Source: Tenacibaculum sp. M341 (lineage in GTDB: Bacteria > Bacteroidota > Bacteroidia > Flavobacteriales > Flavobacteriaceae). Taken from it: DNA of 64,000 nucleotides. This document shows positions 1 through 9,659 of the stretch, piece by piece. The stretch lies in contig NZ_SJXJ01000013.1 in NCBI RefSeq assembly GCF_004337695.1, forward strand, positions 1 to 64,000, read 5' to 3'. The notes under the pieces were generated by a model, which was not told where the DNA came from, did not search any database, and saw only the letters and a program-made list of their open reading frames with translations. Within the stretch, counting starts at the first letter, position 1. Each line of letters starts with the position of its first letter. The translations under genes and the position numbers were made by a program.

Positions 1-43
1 CTATTTCTAATTCTATCATATCTTTGTTTAGTACTTGGTACAT
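1..43 (-). CDS. 5' fragment of an unidentified gene running off the left edge (possibly a transposase)
   Basis: Reading leftwards from an ATG at 43-41, 14 codons stay open to the window edge (MYQVLNKDMIELEI). Just upstream, 45-86 contains inverted repeats (GGGTTGT at 45-51 with ACAACCC at 80-86, and an inner TGTGTT/AACACA pair), as might occur at an insertion-sequence end. The N-terminus loosely recalls Bacteroidota transposases, but this is memory of a pattern and not an alignment. Too little is present to assign a function. Confidence 0.25.
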   Translation of the reverse strand, partial: MYQVLNKDMIELEI

Positions 44-187
44 AGGGTTGTGTTTTTATGTTTCGCAACACAAATATCTACAACCCTTAATTTTTTCTCA
101 AAAAAAGTCAAGATGACTTCATTCATAATCAATAATTATAATGAATAAAAAATGACGATATGCAATTAAATTTTTACGTTTTTATAG

Positions 188-3100
188 TTAATCTAAAAGT
201 AAAGAAAAATGCCCTTTTCTTGTAATTACATTTCCATTTCTATCGGTAAGTTCAATGTTAAACCAATAATCATTAGAAGGAAGTGCATTTCCATTATAAG
301 TTCCATTCCAGCCTTGGTCATCAACTTTTAAAGAAGTCAATAGTTTTCCATATCTATCAAAAATATAAATACTATTACTTGGATAAAAAAGAGAGTTCGC
401 TCCTTTAACATTCCAGGTATCATTAATACTATCTTCATTAGGAGTAAAGAAATCAGGGAACTCTAAAACAGAAACATCCAGTTCAGCTATTCCACAATTG
501 TTTTTATCTCTAACTAAAATAGTATAGATGCCTCCTTGTAAATTTTCGAATTTTGGTTCGTCTTGATAATCTTGAACAATTTGACCATTCTCATCTTGTA
601 AGGCAAATTCATAAGCACCAATACCAAGGTTTCCAGTATCATTGTTAATTGTGATAGTATTATTGTCAGAATCATCAATAATTGACACATCATTTTGGTT
701 GATAGTTGCAATAATAGACTCATTTACAAAGATGATTCTTGAGCGTTTACATAAAGTAGTTGTATTGATAGCAGTAACTTTGTATTCACCGCCTTGAGTT
801 AAATTTAGTGTCTGATTGTTTCCAATAACGGTAGCATTTCCATTTCTTGTCCACTCATAAGCATAGGTATCGCCAGGAGATTCAGCTTCAATGGAAGAAA
901 GATTATTCAAGCATAAAATTTGAGGAGAAGTAACATCAAAGCTTGGTAGTGGAAGAACTCTCACAAAAAGTTTACTAAGACCAGTACAATTGTTATTAAT
1001 TTTATTGATGATTTTAATATAAATTGTATTACTTGCTAATCCAGGGAAATTTGTGTTTCTGTATTTACTGATATCGGCGATTTCATTAGTTACTGCATCT
1101 CGATCAGCTTGGGTTTCAAAAAAAAGGACCTTCAAATCACTTCTAATTGCAGGATCAAATAAGTTAATAATTTCTCCTTCAGCAATAGAAAAATCAAAAT
1201 TAGTAATACCATCTGTATCATCATTACTTGGCGTATTGTTTCCGTCAGCATCTAAGAAATCGTCACATTCTGTAAATTCTTTATCGTACATAATGTCAGC
1301 AGCAAAAGAGATGATTACATTTATTTGAGAAACTCTAAAACAGTCTTTATCTGAAATAGTTCTCACCCAAACAACTTCACCGTTCGTAGCGTTATAGTTG
1401 ATAGGATCTGCTATGGGAGCATTATCAGTATTAGCATCTACTTCTGAAGTATAATATTTAAAAGTTTCATTTAAATGATTATTAGAAATATTAATTTGTG
1501 CTTGAGTTAAATTGATAATTGCCGTAAAATCACCATCATTTTCACATTGCTCAATTTGAACAATAGGGTTAATTATAACTGGTAAAGGATTTACAACTAA
1601 TTTAAAAGGTTTAAAGGTTGCTGAAGAAACAGTTGTAGCAACGCTACATGAAGTATTAGAACTGTTTTCTACTCTTACAAAAATTACTTGCTCATTGGGA
1701 ATGATATTGGTGTAAGCTATATTTTTATCAATAACATCAGTTGTTGCATTTGTTTGAGCTCCAGCTAATGTAGTATGGTAACTAACGCTGTACTGAGTAG
1801 GAGATAAACCGCCTAGTATTTCATTGTCTTTGGTAGCTAAAATAAAATTATTGTAAAAACCAACAGGATTACCTAGATCGTTACAAACAACGATGTCTGA
1901 CGGTTGTCTGGGTGTTGGTAATGAGTTGATATCTAAGCTAAAAGATGTAGTGTCAAAACAAGTGTCTGGATTACTAGTATTATGAATTCTAGCATAAATA
2001 GTTTGTGTACTATTTGCTGTTGAATTTGTATATGGATTTGCTAATGCATTTGCTGTATTATTGTTATCAGCATCAGTCTGACTTAAAAAGTACACTACTT
2101 CAAATTGTATAGCTGATTGTGCTCCTAAAACTAGAGGAGTAACATCATTTTGTAAATCAAAAGTATGAAAGCCATCACTGTCACTATCACAAAAATTAAT
2201 GTCAGCAGGTTTATTAGCAACAGGAACGGGCAAAAAAGTAATATCAATGTCGTCAGTAGCGGTTCCACCAACATCATCAGTTATAATTACCCTGTAAGTA
2301 CCAGACTTATCGTTGTTTATTGTTAAAGTGTTACCCGTTTCCCCAGCGATTGTTGTAAAACCAGCACCAGTATCTATTTGCCACTCATAAGAGGTAGCAG
2401 TACCAGTTGAAGGAGTTCCATCTAAAGTAATGGTTGTACCATCACAAACGGTTTGATCAGGACCAAGTTCACCAGCAATAATAGAACAGTCAGTTTCACC
2501 AGCACCTGTAGTTCCTAGATTAGTTTGTTCTAACTTAATTTTTCCAGGTGAGTCTTGAAAGTTTGTTATTAAAAGGATATAAAATTCACCAGCTACGGCA
2601 TTTTCAATAGTAAAGCTTTCAATGGCAGATCCACTATAACTACAGTCCATAATATTTGTTCCATCTTCATTGTTTATATAATAATCTGGATCAAATGTAT
2701 TGTCTACACAAGTAGTTGGAGCTCCAGTTGTATCAACACAAGTAGTAGCTAAACTAGAGCAATTTCCATCTGGTGCAGTAAAAGGTCCCCATGATGTAAA
2801 ATCGACATCTAAAGTATTACCAACAACATTTCCAGCAGCATCAAAATCTTGAGCTTGGATAATTTGAAATTCTAACCTACCACTACTTTCAACTCTAATA
2901 AAAAACCAAGCTGGATTAGGAGTTGTAGATAAACAAGCTATTGTTCCAGTATTAGGCTTTCCTGTAACATTGTCAAATATTTTTACTCCCATATCATCAG
3001 AACACATAGGTTCAGCAGCATCACAGGTAGATGCACCATCTTGAGCATTTGCGAATAAAATTAGAGAAAAATAAATTAAAAATAGTAGTGTTTTTTTCAT
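188..3100 (-). CDS. T9SS type B sorting-domain surface protein (gliding-motility-associated C-terminal domain)
   Basis: A secreted protein of 970 residues. The start is placed at the ATG at 3100-3098, because the open frame upstream adds only MLIVKL before a clean signal peptide (MKKTLLFLIYFSLILFANAQ). Residues of roughly 30-210 resemble a pre-peptidase or adhesin-like beta domain, followed by an Ig/PKD-like domain near 215-300 and a long array of beta-sandwich repeats. The last 85 residues (FFTPNEDSINDTWNV ... FDRYGKLLTSL ... GWNGTYNG ... RKGHFSLLLD) are the classic gliding motility-associated C-terminal domain that directs export by the type IX system. The C-terminal two thirds is closely related to the gene immediately upstream (3205-6747), so this is a tandem paralogue. 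Substrate or ligand unknown. Confidence 0.9.
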   Translation of the reverse strand: MKKTLLFLIYFSLILFANAQDGASTCDAAEPMCSDDMGVKIFDNVTGKPNTGTIACLSTTPNPAWFFIRVESSGRLEFQIIQAQDFDAAGNVVGNTLDVDFTSWGPFTAPDGNCSSLATTCVDTTGAPTTCVDNTFDPDYYINNEDGTNIMDCSYSGSAIESFTIENAVAGEFYILLITNFQDSPGKIKLEQTNLGTTGAGETDCSIIAGELGPDQTVCDGTTITLDGTPSTGTATSYEWQIDTGAGFTTIAGETGNTLTINNDKSGTYRVIITDDVGGTATDDIDITFLPVPVANKPADINFCDSDSDGFHTFDLQNDVTPLVLGAQSAIQFEVVYFLSQTDADNNNTANALANPYTNSTANSTQTIYARIHNTSNPDTCFDTTSFSLDINSLPTPRQPSDIVVCNDLGNPVGFYNNFILATKDNEILGGLSPTQYSVSYHTTLAGAQTNATTDVIDKNIAYTNIIPNEQVIFVRVENSSNTSCSVATTVSSATFKPFKLVVNPLPVIINPIVQIEQCENDGDFTAIINLTQAQINISNNHLNETFKYYTSEVDANTDNAPIADPINYNATNGEVVWVRTISDKDCFRVSQINVIISFAADIMYDKEFTECDDFLDADGNNTPSNDDTDGITNFDFSIAEGEIINLFDPAIRSDLKVLFFETQADRDAVTNEIADISKYRNTNFPGLASNTIYIKIINKINNNCTGLSKLFVRVLPLPSFDVTSPQILCLNNLSSIEAESPGDTYAYEWTRNGNATVIGNNQTLNLTQGGEYKVTAINTTTLCKRSRIIFVNESIIATINQNDVSIIDDSDNNTITINNDTGNLGIGAYEFALQDENGQIVQDYQDEPKFENLQGGIYTILVRDKNNCGIAELDVSVLEFPDFFTPNEDSINDTWNVKGANSLFYPSNSIYIFDRYGKLLTSLKVDDQGWNGTYNGNALPSNDYWFNIELTDRNGNVITRKGHFSLLLD

Positions 3101-3204
3101 AAGCTTGACAATTAACAATGCATATTCTTTTGACTAAAAAGAGTTTAGCAAATAAAAGGTTAAAACGATAATTAACCTAAGTTTGTGTATTAAATTTAAC
3201 TTAA

Positions 3205-6200
3205 TCAGTCAAAGATTAACGAAAAATGTCCTTTTCTACTTACTATATTCCCATCTCTATCTGTTAATTCTATGTTGAACCAGTAATCATTTGGCGGAAG
3301 TGCTTGTCCGTTATAAAAACCATTCCATCCTTGATCATCTACTTTTAAGGAAGTTAGTAACTTACCGTATCTATCAAAAATATAAATACTGTTTGTTGGG
3401 TAAAATAAAGAGTTGGCTCCTTTTACATTCCAAGTATCATTAATTCCATCTTCATTAGGTGTAAAAAAGTCAGGGAATTCTAGAACAGATACATCAAGTT
3501 CAGCAATACCACAATTATTTTTATCTCTAACTAAAATGGTGTAAATGCCTCCTTTCAGATTTTCAAACTCAGGTTCGTCTTGATAATCATAAACTATTTG
3601 ATCATTTTCATCTTGTAAAGCAAATTCATAATCTCCAATTCCAAGTTCATCATTATTGTTGTTAATAGTTACGGTATTGTTGTCAGAATCATCAATTATA
3701 GAAACATTATTTTGATTGATAGATGCTATAATTGATTCATTTACGATAATTTTTTTAGTTCTTCTACAAAGAGTGGTGGTGTTAATTGCTGTAACTTCAT
3801 ATTCTCCTCCTTGAGTCAAGTTCAATTGCTGATTTGTTCCGATTACTGTAGCATTGCCATTTCTTGTCCATTCATAATTATAGCTATCACTAGGTGATTC
3901 AGCTTCAATGGAAGAAAGGTTATTTAAGCATAGAATGTAAGGAGAGCTAACATCAAAACTTGGTAGCGGTAATACTCTGGTGAATAATTTGGTTAATCCA
4001 GTACAATTATTATTTACTTTATTTATGATTTTTATGAAAATTGTATTGCTAGTAACGCCAGGGTTATTTGTGTTTCTATAATTGCTACTATCTGAAATTT
4101 CATTAGTTACAGCATCTCTATCAGCTTCGTTTTCAAAAAACAAAACTTTTAGATCGTTTCTAATGGCTGGATCAAATAAATTTATAATTTCACTTTCAGC
4201 AGCAGAAAAATCAAAACTAGTAATACCATCTTTATCGTCATTATTAGTAGTATCAGTCCCATCAGCATCTAAAAAGTCATCACATTCGGTAAACTCTTTG
4301 TCATAAATAATATCGGCAGCAAAAGATATAGTGATGTTTAATTGAGATACTCTGTAACAGTTTTTGTCAGAAATGGTTCTTACCCAAACTATTTCACCAT
4401 TAGTAGCATTGTAATTTACCGGGTCAAGTATTTCAGCATTATCATTATTTGCATCAGTTTGAGAATTATAATATTTAAAACTTTCGTTTGAATGATTGTT
4501 AGAAATATTTATTTCTGATTGCGTTAAATTAACAATTGCAGTAAGGTCACCATCGTTTTCACATTGTTCAATTTGAACAATTGGATTTAATAATGTTGGT
4601 AGTGGATTTACAATTAATTTAAAAGGTTTAAAGTCTGTAGAAGCAGGATCTGATATACTATTACAAAGAGTATTAGCGTTATTTTCTACTCTTACATGTA
4701 TGATTTGTTCGTTTGTAGAGGTATTTCTATAAGGTGCATTTTTATCAATAACATCAGTAGTAGAGTCAGTTTGAGCACCAATTAAAGTGCTATGATAACT
4801 TACGTTGTATTGAGTAGGAGATAAACTTCCTAAAATTTCATTGTCTTTAGTTGATAGTATAAAGTTGTTATAAAACCCATCTGTATCTCCTCCGCTAACT
4901 ACATCGTCACATACTTCAAAATCTGAAGGTTGAATAGGTTCAGGAATAGCTGTTATAGATAAGTTAAATTGAGTGATATCATAACAAGTATTTGGAGCAT
5001 TTTTATTATGAACTCTCACATAAAAAACTTCAGAAGCAAAAGGAGTTGCATTGGTATAAGGCGATGTTACAGTGTTTGCAGTAACATTATTTTCAGCATC
5101 TACTAAGTTGTTAAAATAAAGTACTTCAAATTTGTTTGGATCAAGACTTCCTAAAATCGTTGGATTTAAACTAGCCTCAAAATCAAAAGTATGAATTCCA
5201 TCACCATCAACATCACAGTGATTTATATCAGCTATTGGATTGGCAGTTGCAGGCTCAAAAACATCAATTCTAAATTTTCCTTCAAGTATTACTGTTTCTC
5301 CACAATCATTTACAAGGTTAATAGTTAAAAGGTAATCACCACTATTACTCATGTCAACATTATTAAGCAATAAATTAGGTTGATTTGAAATAGAAGTTGT
5401 AGTTGTGCCATTATCAAATGTCCAATCGTATGTAATATTTGTTCCAGAAACATTTCCTGAGTTTATTTGTACAGAATCTCCAATACAGTATTTTTTATCT
5501 TGATTGTTGATGATTTCATTGGTAGCTACTTCTATAATTTCAATAGGTAATAGAAGTGAAGAAATGAAAGGTGGTAAACCTTGTGTAGATAACTCACCAC
5601 CTAAATCAATAGCGTTTTTAGTAAAAATGACATCGTCAGCATCTGCATTAGGATTTTCAATAACATCTAGAAATTTTGCATCTCCAGCAGGGTCATTATA
5701 GGCAAGAGGAATAGTAGCGTATATTTTACTATCTGGACCTAATTGCAGAGCTCCTCTAAAACCAGGGTTTTGATCATGAATTAATCTTTTAGAACCTCTA
5801 ATATTTGCAGCGTTTAAATCAAATTGAAAAAGTTTATATGTTGTTGCAAATTCAGCTAATGTAAAACGAAAACCAGATACTGTAGAAATATATAGTTTTT
5901 GAGAATCAACAGAGAATTCTACACCATATGGTTGACCATCAGCAGGAGCAGTAAGTACAATTTCTGAGTTTATATCTACAACACCTGTAAGTGCATCAAA
6001 ATCATAAATCATAGCATTCCCTGATCCGCTTGTTCCATTTGGCATATTGGCAACTGCTAACTTTTTTCCATCAGGAGAAAGTTTTAAATAGCCTCTTCGA
6101 GAGGAAGCTGTAGGAACAGGAGATGTCACAGGAGTAACATTCACACCGGTGTTGTCAATTTTAAAAGCGTAAAAAATACTATTAACAACAGAAACTACCC

Positions 6201-6747
6201 AATAGGTATTACATTCAATACCTCTAACTGCGGCAACTTTTTCTGTCCAAGAATTACCTAAACCACCTGACAAATCAACCGGACCATCTACAATTTCACC
6301 AAGACCTCCATTTTTAGAAATATCAATGGTGTAAAAGTTTAAACCAAAAGCAAAAGCAGGAGCAGAAGGATTGTTACTAACACCGTCATCTACAGTAAAA
6401 AGATAATAAATAGTAGATGAATTAGGTTTAGGTATAATCATACCAGATTGACTACTAGAAGGATCTCCTCTTAGATTATCACCTAAGGTACCATCGGAAT
6501 ATTTCATAATATCATGATTTTTATCCCAAACAGTTATTCCATCTGAATAAAACAATAAATTACCGTTTCTATCAGAGAAAGTAGAACATCCTTCTAGAGT
6601 ATTTAGTTCACCATTGTTCAATGCTGTTGGTGGAGTAGTGCTAAAATCGATTCCAGCATTTCTTCCAAAGTACCAAATATTAGCTTCTCTTTGAGCAATA
6701 ATATTGATACAAGAGGTTAATAAAGCTAGTAAGATTATTTTTTTCAT
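3205..6747 (-). CDS. T9SS type B sorting-domain protein with N-terminal beta-propeller-like region
   Basis: A secreted protein of 1180 residues with signal peptide MKKIILLALLTSCINIIAQ. Residues of roughly 20-420 (ANIWYFGRNAGIDF ..., GNLLFYSDGITVWD, SPDGKKLAVANM) look like the WD40-like propeller common in Bacteroidota surface proteins; a PKD-like domain follows near 430-500. From about residue 505 to the end it aligns with the downstream paralogue, with near identity over the last few hundred residues including the type B sorting domain (FFTPNEDGINDTWNV). Only 104 bases separate the two genes, so they may be co-transcribed or may have arisen by a tandem duplication in which only the N-terminal domain differs. 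Function is probably adhesion or surface structure; this is inference. Confidence 0.9.
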   Translation of the reverse strand: MKKIILLALLTSCINIIAQREANIWYFGRNAGIDFSTTPPTALNNGELNTLEGCSTFSDRNGNLLFYSDGITVWDKNHDIMKYSDGTLGDNLRGDPSSSQSGMIIPKPNSSTIYYLFTVDDGVSNNPSAPAFAFGLNFYTIDISKNGGLGEIVDGPVDLSGGLGNSWTEKVAAVRGIECNTYWVVSVVNSIFYAFKIDNTGVNVTPVTSPVPTASSRRGYLKLSPDGKKLAVANMPNGTSGSGNAMIYDFDALTGVVDINSEIVLTAPADGQPYGVEFSVDSQKLYISTVSGFRFTLAEFATTYKLFQFDLNAANIRGSKRLIHDQNPGFRGALQLGPDSKIYATIPLAYNDPAGDAKFLDVIENPNADADDVIFTKNAIDLGGELSTQGLPPFISSLLLPIEIIEVATNEIINNQDKKYCIGDSVQINSGNVSGTNITYDWTFDNGTTTTSISNQPNLLLNNVDMSNSGDYLLTINLVNDCGETVILEGKFRIDVFEPATANPIADINHCDVDGDGIHTFDFEASLNPTILGSLDPNKFEVLYFNNLVDAENNVTANTVTSPYTNATPFASEVFYVRVHNKNAPNTCYDITQFNLSITAIPEPIQPSDFEVCDDVVSGGDTDGFYNNFILSTKDNEILGSLSPTQYNVSYHSTLIGAQTDSTTDVIDKNAPYRNTSTNEQIIHVRVENNANTLCNSISDPASTDFKPFKLIVNPLPTLLNPIVQIEQCENDGDLTAIVNLTQSEINISNNHSNESFKYYNSQTDANNDNAEILDPVNYNATNGEIVWVRTISDKNCYRVSQLNITISFAADIIYDKEFTECDDFLDADGTDTTNNDDKDGITSFDFSAAESEIINLFDPAIRNDLKVLFFENEADRDAVTNEISDSSNYRNTNNPGVTSNTIFIKIINKVNNNCTGLTKLFTRVLPLPSFDVSSPYILCLNNLSSIEAESPSDSYNYEWTRNGNATVIGTNQQLNLTQGGEYEVTAINTTTLCRRTKKIIVNESIIASINQNNVSIIDDSDNNTVTINNNNDELGIGDYEFALQDENDQIVYDYQDEPEFENLKGGIYTILVRDKNNCGIAELDVSVLEFPDFFTPNEDGINDTWNVKGANSLFYPTNSIYIFDRYGKLLTSLKVDDQGWNGFYNGQALPPNDYWFNIELTDRDGNIVSRKGHFSLIFD

Positions 6748-6789
6748 TTTCAGCTTTAGATTAGTCAGAAGCTAAAAATATAAAAAAAC

Positions 6790-7620
6790 TTACAAATCGC
6801 GCTTTTTTAACAAGCTATATGATAGATATATGAAAATAAATGTCCAAACAAGTACAATAATGATGTTAAATATACTTATTGAGTAATCTTTATCGAAGTT
6901 TTCACCTATTTGATTGGCTAGAGTTTTTACAGCTCCAATTCTACTTCCTGGCTCTACAATTAAATTTTGCATAGCTTCTAACGGAAAAAAGTTTTTGATG
7001 GCTTGTGCTGTGCTCCATGAAGTAAATTTCCAACCTAATATACCATAGGCAATCCATTCAAAAAAGTACCAAGAAATCATAGCACCTATTGCAAAAGCAG
7101 ATCGTTTTATTAAGATACCTAAAAATAATCCGAAAGAAAAGAAACCAACAAGTTTTACAAAAAAGGCAAATAAGTATTCTAAATCAGAAAGTATGATAGA
7201 TAACTCAGTAAAATCAGAATATATTAGACCTAATACTAGTGAAACAGCAAAAACAAAAATCGTTGATAAAGCTGCAAAAATTACGACCGTATAAAACTTA
7301 GATAAAATGAATTCTTTTTTACTTAAACCATCAATTAAGTTTTGTTTGAGGGTTTTATAGCTGTATTCATTCGCCATCATGGATACAATTACAAACAGTA
7401 AGAAAAATTTTAAAATAGAGGCTGTATATGTATTAAAGTGCCAGATGTAAGGAAAATTAAAAATTCCTAAATCAGCTAAAGCAATCTTCTTTCCAAAAGG
7501 AAATTTAATCATTGCTATTAAGGCAATAGATGTAAGTAGTCCAAAGTATATAAAAGTAAGTACTTTACTTGCTTTGTTATGTTTTAGTTTATGAAACTCT
7601 ATATTGATTAGACGTAGCAT
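6790..7620 (-). CDS. ABC-2 family transporter permease
   Basis: A 276-residue integral membrane protein with about six hydrophobic segments: near 22-40, 60-82, 107-130, 150-170, 175-195 and 250-270. The layout and the N-terminal LINIEFHKLKHNKA segment are typical of ABC-2 export permeases. It lies 16 bases downstream of the ATPase gene on the same strand, so the pair forms one transporter, probably a homodimer of each subunit. The substrate cannot be read from the sequence; related pairs move lipids, antibiotics or bacteriocin-like peptides. Confidence 0.85.
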   Translation of the reverse strand: MLRLINIEFHKLKHNKASKVLTFIYFGLLTSIALIAMIKFPFGKKIALADLGIFNFPYIWHFNTYTASILKFFLLFVIVSMMANEYSYKTLKQNLIDGLSKKEFILSKFYTVVIFAALSTIFVFAVSLVLGLIYSDFTELSIILSDLEYLFAFFVKLVGFFSFGLFLGILIKRSAFAIGAMISWYFFEWIAYGILGWKFTSWSTAQAIKNFFPLEAMQNLIVEPGSRIGAVKTLANQIGENFDKDYSISIFNIIIVLVWTFIFIYLSYSLLKKRDL

Positions 7621-7636
7621 GGCAATTGTTTTAGAA

Positions 7637-8533
7637 TTAGTTACTAGTAAGGTTTAAAAATTGTTCCTCTAAGCTAGGTTTACGCTTTATTAAGTGAGAA
7701 ACAATAATACCTTTTTCGTATAAATATTTGTTAATTTGAGCAGCAGAAGTTTCATTTTCTAATCTAGCAATAACCAGATCATCTTCTACATTTACAGTTG
7801 CTATATCAAAATAGTTTTTTAAACTATTTATAAGTTCCTCTTGGTTGCCTTCAGTTTTTACTTCAATTATACCGTTTGAAGCAATCATGTTTTCAACTCT
7901 ACCACTATAAAGTTTTACTCCTTGACGGATTACAATAACATGCGAACATACTTTTTCAACTTCATCAAGTAAATGAGAAGCAAGTAGTATTGTTGTACCG
8001 TCTTTAGCGATTCTCTTTATAATTTGTCTAATTTCATGAATTCCCTGTGGGTCAAGTCCGTTAGTTGGTTCATCTAAAATTAAAATCTCAGGATTATTTA
8101 AAAGGGCAGAAGCAATGGCTAAACGCTGTTTCATACCTAAGGAGTATGTTTTAAACTTACTGTCTTTTCTTTCATAAAGGTTTACCACTTTTAACTTTTC
8201 GTCAATGTTAGTATAAGGAACTCCTTTAATTTTACATATAAGTTCTAAGTTTTGAGTAGCTGTCATGTATGGATAAAAGTTAGGACGCTCTATAATTGCT
8301 CCTACTTTTTTTAAAGCCTCATGAGTAGACATTGTGTCGTTAAACCAAGCGAATTCTCCACTTGTTTTATTTACAACATTTAAAATAATACCTAGCGTAG
8401 TTGACTTACCACTACCATTAGGACCTAAAATTCCGTAAACATTTCCTTTCTCAATATCAAAAGATAAATTGTTTACTGCATGAACTCGACCATATTTTTT
8501 GTCGAGATTTCGTATGGATAATATTGTGTTCAA
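7637..8533 (-). CDS. ABC transporter ATP-binding protein
   Basis: A 298-residue cytoplasmic ATPase that powers the permease encoded just downstream. Visible motifs are Walker A GPNGSGKST, the ABC signature in this subfamily form (YSLGMKQRLAIA), Walker B with catalytic glutamate (ILILDEPTNGLDPQG) and the H-loop (LLASHLLDEV). The roughly 80 residues after the ATPase domain are the C-terminal extension usual for the CcmA/DRA-type ATPases of ABC-2 exporters. It is the promoter-proximal gene of the two-gene operon. Confidence 0.93.
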   Translation of the reverse strand: MNTILSIRNLDKKYGRVHAVNNLSFDIEKGNVYGILGPNGSGKSTTLGIILNVVNKTSGEFAWFNDTMSTHEALKKVGAIIERPNFYPYMTATQNLELICKIKGVPYTNIDEKLKVVNLYERKDSKFKTYSLGMKQRLAIASALLNNPEILILDEPTNGLDPQGIHEIRQIIKRIAKDGTTILLASHLLDEVEKVCSHVIVIRQGVKLYSGRVENMIASNGIIEVKTEGNQEELINSLKNYFDIATVNVEDDLVIARLENETSAAQINKYLYEKGIIVSHLIKRKPSLEEQFLNLTSN

Positions 8534-8666
8534 GAGTATACTGTTTTATTCGATTTTTTTATTCGACGAACAATATACCAAATTGTTACGAGAGTTTTTT
8601 TTGTAAGTGATTAATGAATTGTTTACTAGTAGATTGATTATACTTTTTTAAGTCGACCTTTTTGAC

Positions 8667-9167
8667 TTAAAAATTATCAAGATCTAGATTGTCTAAACTT
8701 TCAAAATCATCAAAAGGATCGTTAAATTCATCATCAAAATCATTAGCAATGCTATCAGATTCAAAAACTTTAGTAGGTGCTTCATTAGGAATTTCTCCCA
8801 CGTTTAGAATTATTTTAGTGTCCACTATAGGTTCTAGTGAAGTTTCTACTAATTCAATATAAAAAGTCCACATATGAAGAAAGTCGTATACATAGATAAG
8901 TTTATCTTCTTGTTTTTGTAAAATTTCATTAATTCTACAAGTTGCCATTGATAAACCTTGACCAACTTCCGCCATGTTGAATAAAGGAATTTCTTCACCT
9001 TGATTCCATTCATGATCAGTTTGATAAAAAGAAGCCATCTCTTTACCGTCAAAACCAAATGCATTTGCAATATCAAAATGTAATTTTTCAAGAGTTGCTT
9101 TTTCATCAACTAATAATGTTCTAATTACATCATTTTCCACATCTAGTATTGCTCTAACTTTGTACAT
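8667..9167 (-). CDS. Plasmid pRiA4b ORF-3-like family protein
   Basis: A 166-residue soluble protein. The N-terminal 120 residues (MYKVRAILDVENDVIRTLLV ... LHFDIANAFGFDGKEMASF ... IYVYDFLHMWTFYIELV) match what I know of the pRiA4b ORF-3/TnpR-like fold: a small alpha-beta domain with an LHxxI motif and a YDFxxxW motif. The C-terminal 30 residues are almost entirely acidic (SDSIANDFDDEFNDPFDDFE). The family's role is unknown although its name comes from a mobile-element passenger gene. Nothing here indicates a mobile element, and base composition matches the neighbours. Single gene between two operons. Confidence 0.75.
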   Translation of the reverse strand: MYKVRAILDVENDVIRTLLVDEKATLEKLHFDIANAFGFDGKEMASFYQTDHEWNQGEEIPLFNMAEVGQGLSMATCRINEILQKQEDKLIYVYDFLHMWTFYIELVETSLEPIVDTKIILNVGEIPNEAPTKVFESDSIANDFDDEFNDPFDDFESLDNLDLDNF

Positions 9168-9242
9168 TGTAATTCTTTTTAAGACTACAAAAATACGTAT
9201 TTTTACAACTCAATTTCATTATCACAGGATTATTTCATACAC

Positions 9243-9659
9243 ATGGAGAAAGATAAATTATTGAAAAGTTTGAATGCTCAGAATACGAGTACCTTAATGG
9301 AAACTTTAGAAATAGAGTTTATAGATGTAGGAGAAGACTTTTTAAAGGCAAAAATGCCAGTAACATCTAAAGTGTATCAACCATTTGGTATTTTGCATGG
9401 TGGAGCCACAGCAGCATTGGCTGAAACTGTGGGAGGATGTGCATCTACATTTTTTTTAAGAGATACTGCTAAGGTGGTAAAAGGAATTGAGTTAACAGTA
9501 AATCATGTAAAAAGCAAGAAAGACGGATTCATATTTGCTACTGCAAAACCGATTCATAAAGGAAGAACGACACATTTATGGGAAGTAAGAGTAGTTGATG
9601 AGGATGAAAATTTAATATCGGTTTGTAAGCTAACAAACATCATTTTAGATAAAAGGTGA
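9243..9659 (+). CDS. Hotdog-fold thioesterase, MenI/YdiI/PaaI-like
   Basis: A 138-residue hotdog thioesterase. The family hydrolyses acyl- or aroyl-CoA thioesters; the MenI members release 1,4-dihydroxy-2-naphthoate in menaquinone synthesis. The diagnostic stretch YQPFGILHGGATAALAET contains the HGG turn and the catalytic glutamate, as in E. coli YdiI, and the length equals that family. It overlaps the next gene by 4 bases (GTG start within the TGA stop), and an isochorismate synthase follows, so a MenI role is likely from context. A PaaI-type phenylacetyl-CoA role is the alternative. No paa genes are present. Confidence 0.82.
   Translation: MEKDKLLKSLNAQNTSTLMETLEIEFIDVGEDFLKAKMPVTSKVYQPFGILHGGATAALAETVGGCASTFFLRDTAKVVKGIELTVNHVKSKKDGFIFATAKPIHKGRTTHLWEVRVVDEDENLISVCKLTNIILDKR

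Noticed and set aside
8667-9167. pRiA4b ORF-3-like gene as a mark of a transposon
   Set aside because: No transposase, inverted repeats or composition shift around it; the family is common on flavobacterial chromosomes.
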